A program made the position numbers and the translations under genes. The notes under the pieces were generated by a model. That model had not been told where the DNA came from, did no database searches, and saw only the letters and a program-made list of their open reading frames with translations. A stretch of 64,000 bases of DNA from Neurospora intermedia (taxonomy: Eukaryota > Ascomycota > Sordariomycetes > Sordariales > Sordariaceae). The number at the start of each line of letters is the position of its first letter. The first letter of the stretch is position 1. Below are positions 33,898 to 45,527 of the stretch, in pieces. The stretch covers positions 930,001-994,000 of the forward strand of contig BTPP01000009.1 in NCBI GenBank assembly GCA_037102815.1. The letters run 5' to 3'.

Positions 33898-35071
33898 GGC
33901 AGCTTCGGCCGACAGGGACACAGGACACCGCAGTGTCTGAGGGAGATTTGAGGCCAATCTGATGGGTTTCAGCTCACATCTTCCGCACCTCTTACGTGCG
34001 ATTTCTGACCGGGTTGCTGGTAGCATCCGTACGCCTCTATTCATGAGAATCTCTCCGCATTTGTATCACGGAATGAGGTAGTCTGAGTCATGAGGAGGGA
34101 TTGTTCGGAGAATTATCTCACCAGTCGATTTTCGTGCTACCTTGCGGCTAACTATCATCCGCGTCTTTGTGTTTCCATATTTTAGTTAGGCTTTAGGCTC
34201 AGGCCGCGATACTCGGTGGGAAGGTACTAGTCAATGATGGGAATAATGAGCTTGTGAGATAGTACACGGTACAAAATCTGATCATAAGTTCTCTTCGTTC
34301 CATTGTGGCGGCAGCACCGTCTGCATTTCTCGCAACCCAAGTTGTTCAATATTCCCAGGTGCGATTGCCAAGTGAAAGCAGGGTGATAGACACTACATAA
34401 CCGCAAGCTCGCAAAGGTTCTATGTGGATTGCTCTTGTTAGGGTTCTCCAGATGACCACAAACCCATCCCATTGTGGTTATGTTGTCCCACGACGGAGAT
34501 GATACTAAAACATGGTACAGGTGGTTCGATGCTTGGTACAACCATATTCTTGCTCAAGTGCCGTTTGAGAACCGAGGCTGTTACCTCCAGTTTTCCATCA
34601 GGGTAACCGAGCGCTCTCATGACCCCCCTCGTGCGGTATCAGATCGAGGAATACTAACCAGATAATGGAAGCGGCGAGAACCTTGCTGGACAAAGATCAG
34701 AGGTGCAGTAAGATGAAACGTAGAAGTCCCGCCATCTCTCGGATAAGGGCGGTCAATTTGGCAAAAACAAAAGCTCGTTATCGTTCGTCCGAACTTTCGG
34801 AAATACAGAATTGGAAAGAACGTGCCACCGCTGGGTGATCCTCGAGTCGAGGGCAAACAACCCTTGGGCAAGTATAAAGGAGGGGTTCCTTCCTCCCACA
34901 AACTTCTTTCTTCTTCTTCTTTTCCTCCTTCATCCATCACCACTCCTCTTATCGATCTTCTCAAGCTCGAAACTTGGATCACCACTCTCTTACCTTGATC
35001 ATCAACAAGACAACAAGAAGCAAGCCACATCACAAGACTACCTCACTCTTCTGATTTCTCATTTCGTCAAG
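33898..35071. other. Intergenic between the two Hce2-like genes
   Basis: About 1.2 kb holding the 3' flank of copy A and the promoter of copy B. A TATAAA box lies at 34873-34878. A pyrimidine-rich leader runs from 34900 to the start codon. No further gene is supported. Confidence 0.5.
34873..34878 (+). promoter_or_regulatory. TATA box for Hce2-like gene B
   Basis: TATAAA about 194 bp upstream of the ATG at 35072, followed by a CT-rich leader, which is a usual arrangement for strongly expressed fungal genes. Confidence 0.5.
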
Positions 35072-35602
35072 ATGCTCCTCAAGACATTCGTCGCCCTCAT
35101 TCCGGGCTTTGCTGCTCTGGTCAGCGCTGCTCCCACCCTCGGCGCGTTCAAGCACGACCCTGATAACAACGGCACCCACGTTTTCAACAGCGATGGCTTG
35201 CCCCACATGTTGTTCCACGACTGCAAAGGCGATAAATACGTGACCAAGACTACTGCCGCCTCCCCGCTCGTCGATGACTGCCGCTACATCGCGGACGTGA
35301 TCATCCCGGACTTTGACCACACCCCCATCTGCTGGTCCTGGCACGACACCATTCCCAGGGAGATTCTCAGCCACGGCACCTGCGCTGTCAACATTGCCAG
35401 CAAGTACGACGCACAGCCGAATGGTGTCTTGATCGATCTGTGCAACAAGGACATTCAGGACTTCATCCACTACTCGATTGACAACTTCCGCTGGACCACG
35501 CCCGATGGCCGCGAGGTTGTCGGCGCCGAGGGCTACGCCAATTGCCCTAGCGACTTTCCTGGACGCTGGGCCGCCGCCATTTACGGTCTTTATCACACCT
35601 AA
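35072..35602 (+). CDS. Secreted Ecp2/Hce2-like protein B, 176 aa
   Basis: The start ATG at 35072 is followed by a clear signal peptide (MLLKTFVALIPGFAALVSAA, about 20 residues). The frame is open further upstream but without an ATG-led signal. The mature protein has six Cys (HDCKGD, VDDCRY, PICWSW, HGTCAVN, DLCNKD, YANCPS). The order SHGTCAVN, then an Asn/Asp-Ile-x-Asp-Phe-Ile helix, then EVVGAEGYANC and a C-terminal AAIYGLYHT matches protein A and the Hce2 pattern, with two extra Cys. Proposed role: a secreted, cysteine-stabilised protein of unknown target. The TATA box and CT-rich leader suggest regulated, potentially high expression. Confidence 0.75.
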   Translation: MLLKTFVALIPGFAALVSAAPTLGAFKHDPDNNGTHVFNSDGLPHMLFHDCKGDKYVTKTTAASPLVDDCRYIADVIIPDFDHTPICWSWHDTIPREILSHGTCAVNIASKYDAQPNGVLIDLCNKDIQDFIHYSIDNFRWTTPDGREVVGAEGYANCPSDFPGRWAAAIYGLYHT

Positions 35603-36237
35603 GCTGAGTTGGAGCCAAGTCATCGCTGAGCAAAAGCTGCAGGCAGCACATTACCAACGGTTTACCACGATACACTGGGCGTCTGCTGGCAGCACCGCAG
35701 CTTGATTTCACTGGCGTCGGAGTTCATTTCTGGAGCGGCGGGATCTATGTACGGAGGGCTTCCTCTCACTTTTCTTTGCATGGACAGATAGTATGGGGCA
35801 CATATCATGCTTGGGTTGTTCAACAAACATAGGTTTCGAATGGCATATGTTGGCATTTGAGAACGGGTTTTCTACACTGGATGCATATGCCAGCTGGGTA
35901 TGATGACTGGTGATAGGGGACTTCAAAGTAATCTGAGATTGGTTTCAACAGGTAGTCAGTGTATCTCGCGCTTGTGCATTGGTACCTGACAGGTGGTAGT
36001 AGGAGATCAAAGTCTCATGGAGGTTACACTCTTGGACGGGCTTCCATTCATCACACATACATTCAATCAATTTCTTGCCCTCTCCCATAACATGCATGCA
36101 TATTTGATACAATCGTGAGCCCCAGTGTGGAAATGTAGTAAAGTAGCACTCGATAAAAACCCATTATCATTAACTTTTTTTAGTGTTCCAACTATGGTAT
36201 CATGTCCTCGCCATCAAATCGTCATCAACCATTTTTT
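35603..36237. other. Intergenic between convergent genes
   Basis: Shared 3' flank of Hce2-like gene B and the GST gene, 635 bp. I see no gene or structured element. Confidence 0.6.
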
Positions 36238-37039
36238 TTACTCAGTCTTGCCACGGAGGCGCTCCTGGACGGTAACCAGCTCGCCAAACGACTCCTTGAG
36301 CTCAGGAATCTCCAACAGACCCTTGAGGTATCCCTCAACGCTAGGCGCGGCGTTCTTCTTCATCTCGGCATCCAACAACAACTTGCACGCCAAGATCAAG
36401 GCGCCAGCAACCATGACATCCGCAACCGTCACCTCCTCGCCAACAAGGAACTTGCCGTTACCCTTGGCCAGGGTGTTCTCGACATGCTTGACAGCGCGCT
36501 CAAACTTCTTGGCAGAAGCATCATAGCCCTCGGGGGAGTAGGGGACCAGGTCGGGCCTGTGCACCATCAACATGCAAGGGTACAGGTTGGTCAAGAGCTC
36601 CTGCTCGGCGAAGCAGGCCCACTGCTCGATCAGGGCACGGTCGACGGCGGTGCGGCCGAGGAGCTGCTCGGACTTGGGGCCCGAGTCGGCGAGGAAGCGC
36701 ACGATGGCTTGGCCCTCGGTCAGGTTGAGGGAGCCGTCGGTGGTGGAGAGGGCGGGGACCTTGCCGTAGGGGAACTTGGCGAGGATGGCGGCCCACTTGG
36801 GGTCCGAAGGGTTGGCGAGCTGGAAGTCGCTGTCCTCAACGATCTCGAGGCCGTTGAGCTTGGCGACGGCTTGGGCCTGGAAGGGAGTGGGTTAGTCAAT
36901 GTGATGTGGCAAAGGGGGGTTGAGGTGGTAGATGGGAGTAGGAGAGGAAGGGAAAGAAAAGGGATCAAAAGGAGAGGAGACATACACGCTGGACGCGGAC
37001 GTTGTTGGGGTAAGTGTAGATGGTGGCGAAAGGAGCCAT
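36238..37039 (-). CDS. Glutathione S-transferase of the eEF1B-gamma-like class, 230 aa
   Basis: Exon 1 (37039-36986) encodes 18 residues (MAPFATIYTYPNNVRVQR). A 109-nt intron (GTATGT donor, CTAAC branch, CAG acceptor) leads to exon 2 (36876-36238). The N-terminal thioredoxin-like half includes the glutathione-site region KVPALSTTDGS and EGQAIVRFLAD. The C-terminal helical half includes VDRALIEQWACFAEQEL and VGEEVTVADVMVAGAL, the pattern of the GST domain of elongation factor 1B gamma. The EF1G C-terminal domain of true eEF1B-gamma is absent, so it is probably a free-standing GST rather than the translation factor. Likely role is glutathione-dependent conjugation or stress defence in the cytosol. 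Confidence 0.88.
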
Positions 37040-39365
37040 TTTGATGTTTGTTTGTGGTTGTTTGGGTATAAGTTTATTGGTCTAAGAGTCGAGTAGAGAT
37101 GTTGCGATCCGAGTTATGGATGGCGTGATGAGTATGAATAGGTCGAAAGAGTCTTAGGGAATAGATACAAAAGGTCAAGTCAGAAGTAAAGAGGACTAAA
37201 ACCCCTACTTTATAGCTGAACAAAAGGACCCCTGTGTCTCACTTGTTGAAGATTGTGAAGCATTGTCAAGCATTCAGCTGTGTCTCCATCTCGGAAGCAA
37301 CCGAGCGGATGCCGGATCGACATCGCCGTCGAAGTTCAGGGCGTCAAGCGGCGTCAAGCGGCGTCCAGCATAAACCAGAACTGGCCAAATCATCCACAAT
37401 CACTTCTAGTTTCCGCCTGCCAAACAATAGTGTACATAATAGCCCGTGTTCCAGACTGTAACTATCCATGGGCTTCTATTGGAGATCGTCTACTATTTCC
37501 GGAATTAGTCAGCGGCTGGGATTGCCAAGGGGGCGTTTGAAAACCACCCATTTATAATCGTGGTCGTACAAAGTGTCCTTCACGGAAAAAATGCCAAGAA
37601 AGAAGCTTCCCATCAAGTGCCGGCGGACAAAGGTGGGCGGCCTATCCTAGAATTCCCAGGACCAGGCGGTAGATGCGGTGACCTGGCCCGCCTTGGGGAC
37701 GAAGAGACTCCACCGAATGGACGGGATGGCGGGGGCAGAAAGAGACCCTGTAAAACGAGCTCGAGACACAAAAGTGCCTGTCTCGATAGATACCACGTCG
37801 TCCCAACTTGAATGGACTATAGTTAGTATTGGCTGTTGATATGTTGTCATCACATATGTTGCGGTGTACGGCAGTGTTGAGCAATCTTTGGATGTTGGGA
37901 TCAAAGTAGAAGTTGCAACATCAAAGTCTCTTTTCATGACGGGATAACAGGAACTCCCGCGCTATTGCCTGGTTGGCATTTGGCAACCAAATGGCATGCA
38001 TGGGGTTACACGGTAGATACACAACACACCATTCTCGATCTGTCGTGAGTTTTCTACACTATCTTCCATCAGAGCTCTGCTCCCGTCCGGCTTTGCACTT
38101 TCAGTGGTCCTGGGAAGAAACCCCCCAAAGGTTTGATGCAACACTCCGGTACGCACTAAAACAAGACACTTGAACCAAATCCCAATTCTCGAAACTTCGA
38201 CCCCTGAATTGGCGGCTGCTATTTTGATCACAATCCGGATGCCCTGCGGCGGGGAAAGAAACCAGATCGCAACGTTGGGAGACGGAACATTGACGGACGG
38301 AGGGGAGGAAGCCACTCTGTGGAGGTGAAATGTGGAGCCGGTGACTTACTAATCGGTGCCGACGGGATTTAGCAGCAGCCCGGCGGCAGGCAGAACGTTA
38401 TGCCCGAGGAGGACAGCGATGTCGAGGGTAAATATTATACATATGTAGTGTACATATTCTCCGAATGGGAAACTGCAAGATTCGCATGTTCCACCATTCA
38501 AAAGCTGAGTTTAGTACACATAGGCGAAGATGAATGTCAATACTGCTAAACTGCGAGGATTCAAAAATGATGCTGTGAAATCGATCGCGGGGTTCGGTGG
38601 TAATTGCACTAACAATTAACTTTCCCCCTCCCCCACCGGCAACCGGTGCGGCTGTCCACCGACCGGGCACTGCACCGGGTTACCATCGCGCGAACTTCAA
38701 ACGAACTGTCCGCTTCCTTTCCACGACAGACGACGACTTCGGTCTTCGACAGATCTCCTACTACATACCCATCCATGACTATGAAAATGTCACGGTAGCA
38801 AAACGACCTAGCGTCTCCTATCGGCATCATCAGTCTTCCCCTCCCACGTTCCTTGCTTGCTTGCTCTCAAAGTCGCAGGCTCCGTCGCCCAGGACAGAAT
38901 CGATAACACCCAAGTCTACTACCCAGAACAATACCAAACTCTCTGTCACAAGGTAAGACCTGTTGGCATGTGCTATATAGTGTGCACATCCGAATTCCAT
39001 TGGCAAGTGGAATTACGTTCTACCTTTTGGTAGTTTCTCGGTGTTAGCATGTGCACCTAGCCCGTGAGACTCTCACCCAAAACACCACCGAAACCAACAG
39101 CTCTTGTATTCAATGCCCAGCAAGGGTACTCTCCCAACCTGTGCAGTCATGTTTCATTATAGGTAACGGTCAATACATCGTCAATAATTTCTCGCGTTAA
39201 AGCCGCCCAACTTTGGCTGGGTGCAACTGTGTCGACCGGACTTTGAGTGTCAATCACAGCTACACTACCAAGTACAACCACATCACCACCCTCATTCATA
39301 CTTTGTCATACCTTATAGTCTTGGAATTGGAAGCAGCAAGCATCAACAACCAATAAGGTTTCACA
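37040..39365. other. Intergenic, 2.3 kb
   Basis: Lies between the GST promoter and the tRNA-Ala gene. Frames at 37560-37811, 37962-38315 and 38597-38956 lack recognisable domains. A small palindrome (CACCGG, 3-nt gap, CCGGTG) lies at 38634-38648. Noncoding transcription is possible but not visible here. Confidence 0.45.
37209..37214 (-). promoter_or_regulatory. TATA box for the GST gene
   Basis: TATAAA on the minus strand, 170 bp upstream of the GST ATG. Position and sequence fit a core promoter; no other support. Confidence 0.4.
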
Positions 39366-39450
39366 GGGCGTGTGGCTCAGTTGGTAGAGCGTTCGCTTAG
39401 CATGTTTCCGAGCATGCGAAAGGTCCTGGGTTCGATTCCCAGCTCGTCCA
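39366..39450 (+). tRNA. tRNA-Ala (anticodon AGC) with a 12-nt intron
   Basis: A full cloverleaf can be drawn: acceptor GGGCGTG with CTCGTCC plus discriminator A, D arm GCTC/GAGC, anticodon stem TTCGC/GCGAA, and T arm CTGGG-TTCGATT-CCCAG. The anticodon AGC is at 39399-39401. The 12-nt intron at 39403-39414 interrupts the loop one base 3' of the anticodon, the standard nuclear tRNA intron position. The mature length is 73 nt. A T-run follows as terminator. Confidence 0.96.
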
Positions 39451-39454
39451 AATC

Positions 39455-39462
39455 TTTTTTTT
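39455..39462 (+). terminator. RNA polymerase III terminator (T8)
   Basis: Eight consecutive T residues four bases after the tRNA-Ala 3' end. Confidence 0.85.
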
Positions 39463-40309
39463 GGCCTTTTTTTTTCTTTCCCTTTATGTGTCTCCCGAGT
39501 CCTCCCTGTGCTTGGACCCGTATCTTTTTGTTGTGACGGAACTTTTTCTTTGTTCTCTTCTGTCCGGTTGTTTTACGTCGTTTACTGTGGATTGGTAGGA
39601 GATGCTACCATCCCTTCTTCACGCCTCAACACTGGATGTGTGGCAGATACCTCTCTTCGTGGTTATGGATACTACTGTGACCAGGAAGCATCGAGCCCTC
39701 GTGGACATGATTGAATGTCTGTGGCTATGAACAACAGGAGTTGTGCCATTGCATGACACACGGCTGGTCGGTCATACTACATCTGGCTAATAGGTTGATT
39801 CGGGATGGCCAACGTTGTGATCATACATAGGATACTGCCAGTTCACAAGAGGCTGAAATGTCACAACTTTCGACACGAATAGACGCTTAAGTAGCTTTAT
39901 GAACATATGTTTACCGTCGGTCTTCATATGGTATGATACATTGAACAAAAGGACAATCGACCACCTGTCATCCCATTGCAAACCCTTTTAAGCTTTTGCA
40001 GCCTCCAGGAGTCCATGATCATGCTCCTTCTTGGCCCCTTGTGTCTGTTAGTACATTGCGCCAACCATAAACGCCTTCGCTATGCTACCCATACACGCTA
40101 GTCTTTAACTCCTGTACTCAAAGCAAGCACTCCCTGCTATGACAAGCATTACTTTTTTGCCCATGTTGCTCTTCAGCAAGGGCAAGTCGTCGAGCATGTT
40201 CAGATCAAAAGCAAGTGCTAAAACTTCCCAACCAAAACTCATGACTCATACTCTTCCTCACCTCCCTTCCCACCTTCATGACTGCGGCCGAGGGACTCGA
40301 GGGTGATCA
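39463..40309. other. Intergenic, about 0.85 kb
   Basis: Between tRNA-Ala and the 3' end of the AMSH-type gene. Only short frames without features. Confidence 0.6.
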
Positions 40310-42225
40310 CTAATATCTCTTGAACGGCGGCACCTTGGACCCCTCAGGCCTCAGATCCACCACCTCAAAGTCAACTCTGCTTGACTCGAACACGTGCCCT
40401 GGTGCATGACGGGCACTACAGTAAATATCGTCTGAGGGAATGGCGTGCTGATGGAAGACACCGGGGGTGTTGCAGTTGATGATGTGTGGGAGACCAGGAG
40501 GGTCAGTGAGGCGGAAGATACCGTACCTGTTTTTGTTAGTAGGTATGTTAGCTGTTGATTTCAAACGGGGTAAAGAAGAAAATGCGGGTAGAAACGAAGG
40601 GTGAGAGGACATACGAGGGATCATATCTCGGCGCACAAACAATGGCGATGCTCTCCTTCATCATGGTCTGGTATCCGGCATGGGTATGCAAGTCTCTCGA
40701 GCTCATGAAGCACGTCTGCGTCGGATGAGTGTGAATCCATCCGAGGACGAGCAAGTCGTTCTCGATGCAGTACGTGACGTACGCTTCCTCATTAATGGTC
40801 TCGCATGTGTCCGAGGTGCACTCTTGTTCAGGAATGAGCAGGCAGGTGATGAACAGGGCATTGTTGATTAGCGTGCCACAGAGGATGCCGCACATCTCCA
40901 GCTCCCTGATGGTGTTTCCACGGGCTAGTTCGAGGAAACGGCGGCGTAAACCGCTGGGGAGGAACACGGATCGGAGAGGTTCGCCGCTTTCGAGGTAGGC
41001 GACGGGGCGGAAGGTGACTTTGTTCGCTTCTTTCGGTTGTGTTTCTGGCGGCGGCGGCGGCGGTTCGCTGACTTTGGGCGGTCTTGCGGGCTTATCGTCG
41101 TCATCGTCCTCGTCGGTTACTAGTCGAATAGTCTGACTAGGAAGCATAACATTCCTCCTTGAATCTCTGTTCGACGACCCCGATCCCTTCCGTGGGCGTG
41201 GAGGTGGTGGAGGAGGTCTGGTGACGGGTACTGGTCGCTCAAAGGGGATCACCTTAGGCGGAAGTGGTGGCTGTGGTCTCGGGCTTTCCGGCCGTGACGC
41301 CGGCTTCGGGTAGTCGTAAGTATAAGTAGATGTTGGTTTGATGGCTGGATAGTGATAGTTGACGGACCGATAGCTGTCAGTGTCGCTGGTGCCGTTGTCA
41401 GTTTCCGAAACCCCGTAGCCTCCCGAGCGGTCCAATTGTCGTCTTGTGGCCTCCATTTGCCGGCGAAGGTCGTCGTCTTCCGAATAGCGATGGTTCGTTG
41501 GTGGCGGAGTAGGATATTGCTGTCTCCTGCTCGCATCATAACCTCTCTCCTCCCTGTAACCTGATGGCGGCCTGCGCATACGTTCATCCTCATCAGTACT
41601 CTCTTGTCGTCGTCGTCTCCGTCGCTTAAGCAACGCCTCCCTAGCAAGGTCGACTGCCAACTCTTGGTTTGATCCAGCATCCAGGATCTTAGCCTGAGAA
41701 AGATGGTTCCATGACAGAGCAGCGTCGTTGGCAGCGTGCCTGGAGTATTGCGAAGATGTAGATAGCCGCTTCTCCCTGCTGTCTTGTACGCTGGCCGTGA
41801 GCTGCTGCCACTTCGCATAGGCCTCCTCTATCTGGGGCTTGAGCTGTTCAAGCTGTTCAACCACGGTGTTGATGCGTGCGTTCAGTTGCTTCATCAGACT
41901 TCGGTTTTCGGGGAATTTGGCTTCGGGGTGCTTCGCCATATCCTCGAGGACGAGGGTGCAGTAGCGGAGGAGAAACATGTAAGCTTGCGCTATGCTTCCT
42001 TCTTGGAGGTAGATCTGACCCTGTAACCACCAGATACTAGTCAGCGACCCTTCTTGGTATTGCTGCCATGGCAGACTTGTGACGGACCTCATGATGGATG
42101 GTGTTGGCAGCGCGCGCCCAGAACTTGAAGCCAATCCGGGGATTCCAGTCGTATTGCTTTGCTTTCTCGGATATCTCCCTGACATTCATGGGCCGGCTCC
42201 CGGCCTCTATCGTTGCGCTTCCCAT
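40310..42225 (-). CDS. AMSH-type JAMM deubiquitinase (STAM-binding-protein family), 586 aa
   Basis: AMSH enzymes cleave Lys63-linked ubiquitin chains on endosomes and work with ESCRT-0/III; fission yeast Sst2 is the fungal example. Exons are 42225-42088, 42020-40615 and 40526-40310. Introns are 67 nt (GTCCGT donor, GACTAG branch region) and 88 nt (GTATGT donor, GCTAAC branch). Joining restores GQIYLQEGS at the first junction and DPSYGIFRLTDPPGLP at the second, both typical of the family. The N-terminal 150 residues are an MIT/USP8-type helical domain. A Pro/Arg-rich linker with PPPPPPRPR stretches could bind SH3 domains. The catalytic domain has Glu near 423 (ELEMCGILCG), the zinc site HTHPTQTCFMSSRD near 473-487 (His-x-His-x10-Asp) and a C-terminal VVDLRP. 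Vps4, encoded 4 kb away, serves the same pathway. Confidence 0.95.
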
Positions 42226-43849
42226 GGTTGCCGTGTACTAACAAGACAACACTATCGGTATTGTTTGTTTGCTGTTGTTGTGATGTTTCCTTCTGTTTGT
42301 CGGTCGTCGCGGGGATCTTTTGGTCGCTGTCGTAATCACAATGGCTACCCTGGCTCGGCTGGTTGGTGAACCTTGAGAGCTACTCGAAGCTATCGCAAAA
42401 GATGTTGTTCTTGCTCTTGTCGCTCGGATTGGGGAAGATTCCTATGGTATTGTCGAGATCAGGTGATCCAGCTTTCATTGTTTGTTCCTTGGAATCAGCC
42501 AGGCTTGGGGTGTCGTGGGAGAAGACCAAGAGACCCGGCAGCCATGGAATGGGCTCTGGCTTGCTTGTTGTTCTGGTCAAAGGAGCTGTCCATGTCATAA
42601 CCGTCACAGGGTCCCGGAAACAGTCCACATGCCGTCCAGGAACCTTTCAGTGGCTTCTTTGCTGAAAGACGACCTGGAAGCGGGAACCTTGGCGGCCGCC
42701 TCGACCCCGCCATTGGGCCGCGCGGCGGGCAGTGCGAGAGCAGATCCAATGCCTGCCGCCGCCAGGCTGCCTTTGATACACTGCTGTAGAAGGGAAGCGC
42801 CAGCAATGGCTCGGCAGGCTTGATACAGGGCATCTCAGCTGAGTCAGCTGGGAAGGCGCACAGGCCACTTTGGCGGTCTTCTATGTACGGGAAGTAGACT
42901 CGACATTTTTGGCCATTTTCAAGTTTGAAGTTTGAACGTACCATGTGAAACTAATGGCAAGATGGATGATGGATGGCATTCTTCGAATTGAATCTGCGTC
43001 TAATATCCCGGCGGTTGACCACGTCGACATTCTGTTGTATCACATTCCTGCATTGATCTCATATAGCCAACTTGAACCCCCACGGCCAAAATATGCACAC
43101 AAGTTTCTAGAAGTTGGGAGGGTGTTTCGCATCAGATCAAACATCCAATTCTTGTCTGATTCCCATGCGAGCTGTCATCATCTCAAACACGGCAGCGGCG
43201 ATATCCTGCCTGTTTTCGTAGTATTTTAGCGCCCAACACTTGGTGACACGGCGGGACCAGCCGATGGATCAGAAGGCCCAAAGAAGCAGGTTAGCGAAAT
43301 GCAAGTCGAACCACTTGGGAACCATGTCCAGCCTCAAAATCGGGAGTTTACGGAATCCGCCAAGGGGATCGGAACCAAACGGGGGGCGAGGTTATGCCAC
43401 AAGCAGTGAGGCATTGAGATTGTGTGAGGGTGTCGAACCTGGCCCTTGACAGATACGTGTAATAAAAACAAAACTTGCAACTGGCCAGCTGACAGGTACG
43501 CGATGCGGTGCCCTTGTTTCTCACGATCTCGACCGCGCCATCATGACCTCGATCACGGTGTAACTTCGGCCGCAGGTTGATTGCATATACGGAAATGCCC
43601 TTTCCAAGACAGTAAGATTAATATCAAACCCGGAAAATAGGAGGCGGCGAGACTGCTGGTGTATCCTGTTCTGAGTGATGTCTACTTGCTTATAATCCTG
43701 CCTTGATCCCCGAGTGCTTGTGTGTTGTGGTACTCTACCATCCATCCATCCATCCATCCATCCATCCATACCAACCTACACCTCTTCTTTGTTATTGATA
43801 CCATTTCCTCATCTCAGTGATACCCTCAATCTGCTTTCTCTTCATCACA
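42226..43849. other. Intergenic, 1.6 kb
   Basis: Divergent spacer between the AMSH gene and the gene at 43850. Several overlapping frames at 42363-42944 lie on both strands and show no domain. A CCAT microsatellite lies close to the downstream gene. Confidence 0.5.
43738..43769. repeat. (CCAT)8 microsatellite
   Basis: Eight perfect CCAT units about 80 bp upstream of the start codon at 43850, probably in the promoter or 5' leader. The reverse complement motif (ATGG)5 occurs at 13891-13910. Confidence 0.95.
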
Positions 43850-44638
43850 ATGGCGTCCACAGTCTCCTCCGTAAGCCCAATGCAAGGCAAGTCCACCGCA
43901 ACTCCTCTCACAGCCCTCACGTCCGTCACGCCCAAACTAACACCCCATCTCCCCACGTAAACAGCCAGCATCGAAGCAGCAGCCGACAACCTATCCTTCG
44001 AACAAGGCCGTCTCCTTGTCCCCCCGGAGACCTGCCTCTCCACTCTCCTCAAACAGATCCTCGTCCAATTCACCAACACCTACGCCCTCCCGGATAGCAG
44101 TCATGCCGTCCTCTCCCAGCCCTCCAGCCTCGACCGTATCCTCAACTCCATCTTCGACACCTCCTGCCTCGCCTTCGTGACCGAGAAGGAATTTCGCATC
44201 GAGGCCGGGCTAGACGACCACGACAAGGTGACGCTGTTCGTCCAAGCTATCGCGGGGATGGCCATGGTTTTTGAGCGGCTTTTGCGTGCTTGTTCTTCTT
44301 CTGCAGCTTTCGCAAACTCTGGGTCAGGAGAGTTGACGACCAGTCTCCTCTCTAGAGAACTCCAGCTCTTTGCCGAGAGCGAGCAGCGCAGAACAATGCT
44401 GGATCGTATCGGCGCGACGTCCTTGCTGAGCCATTGTTATACCAAAGACGAGCTGGTCAGCTTTGTGGCGGCAATGGTGGAGGATCCGGATCGGGCGTCC
44501 CAGCAGGGTGGGAGCAGTCTGCTTTCGCTGAATGCGGTGGGCGAGGATTTGTCGAGTGATAGTGTGGCGTGGGTTAGTGGCCGAAGTTGTAAGAATATGG
44601 GGCTGCCGTGGGGGTTCACAATTATGGCGCTGAACTGA
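43850..44638 (+). CDS. Hypothetical protein, 236 aa, with a GC-AG intron
   Basis: A strong ATG context (TCACAATGGC) at 43850 opens a frame that joins the long downstream frame only through an intron with a GC donor. The proposed intron is 43887-43964 (78 nt, donor AG|GCAAGT, CTAAC branch near 43938, acceptor ACAG). The more obvious GTAAGC at 43871 leaves the wrong phase. Exons are 43850-43886 and 43965-44638. The product starts MASTVSSVSPMQ, continues ASIEAAADNLSFEQGRLL, and has helical, moderately hydrophobic segments (VTLFVQAIAGMAMVFERLL, LLSRELQLFAESEQRR) and a Ser-rich tail. No family is recognised; size and composition suggest a soluble helical protein. Confidence 0.7.
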
Positions 44639-44939
44639 GGTTAAATAAGGCAGGACGAGAAGCTGCGGTCTGTGGGTGGGTGAGTAAGGGGCAGGGGGAG
44701 GGGAGTGTAAGCCGTGTTTTGGTTATCTCCATTCAGCGATTTTTAGAGCAAGGCGTCAAGGGGTATTTTTGGGGGAATCTTCGGTAAATACATCACGTAA
44801 TAATCACCGTTCGGTAAAATATCGACCTGTGACCGCTTTCACGAGACAGTTTCCCCGGATCGCTCTGTGATGGGTCGTACTGGCGCCTGATCTCGATTGG
44901 GTATCGTGGACATTCTTTCCGTAACTGATTCCATTAGGT
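44639..44939. other. Short intergenic spacer between convergent genes
   Basis: 3' flanks of the hypothetical gene and prefoldin subunit 6. Nothing else seen. Confidence 0.6.
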
Positions 44940-45527
44940 CTAAGCCTTGACGGCCTGAGGGGCACCACCAGCCTGGGCGCTCGTCTGGACCTGAATGATC
45001 TCTGTCCTCTTCTTCTCAATCTTGCCCTGTGTCTCCTTGATGACTCCCTCCAAGCGAGTGCTGTGACGGTAGGTCAGTTGCGTTGGAACTCAAGATCGCA
45101 TGCAGCAGTTCACTTACATCTCCTTGCTGATGAACTCCAGTCTACCCTTGACCGTGTTCTCTGCATCCATCTTGTCCTGCTTGAGCAGCACCGGGCCCAC
45201 TAGCTTGAAGATCTGCTCGTCATCCTTGAGCTTCTCGAACTCCTACATTGTGCTCAGTTAGTCCCCAACTTTTTCCTTGGGCAGAATTTGGCGAAAGGCA
45301 TTGGGCATGCGGGCTCGATGCTTGGAGAAAAGCTGACATTTTGCACGCTGACGTTTTCCTGCTTCTGGGCTTCGAGCTTCTGTCTGGCGAGCACAGTCTC
45401 TTGGAGTTCTGAGGTACAGTTAGTGGATGAACTACGGGGATATCATCATAAAAGGGGGCTCACCTTTGTTCAGGTTTTGATACTCATCAGAGAGAGCTTG
45501 GAGCTTTAGTTGGAGAGGGCTGGCCAT
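44940..45527 (-). CDS. pfd6: Prefoldin subunit 6 (beta-type), 126 aa
   Basis: Prefoldin is a hexameric cytosolic chaperone that passes nascent actin and tubulin to the CCT chaperonin. Four exons were joined by phase: 45527-45464, 45408-45338, 45242-45118 and 45060-44940. Introns are 55, 95 and 57 nt (GTGAGC, GTCAGC and GTAAGT donors; CTAAC or CTGAC branch sites). The protein starts MASPLQLKLQALSDEYQ, continues through a coiled coil (ELQETVLARQKLEAQKQEN), the beta-hairpin core IFKLVGPVLLKQDK and the second coil VKGRLEFISKEITRLEG, as expected for beta prefoldins. Length matches the family (about 110-130 aa). The intron 2 donor has a weak alternative four codons earlier. The gene is divergent from vps4 across 865 bp. 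Confidence 0.93.
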
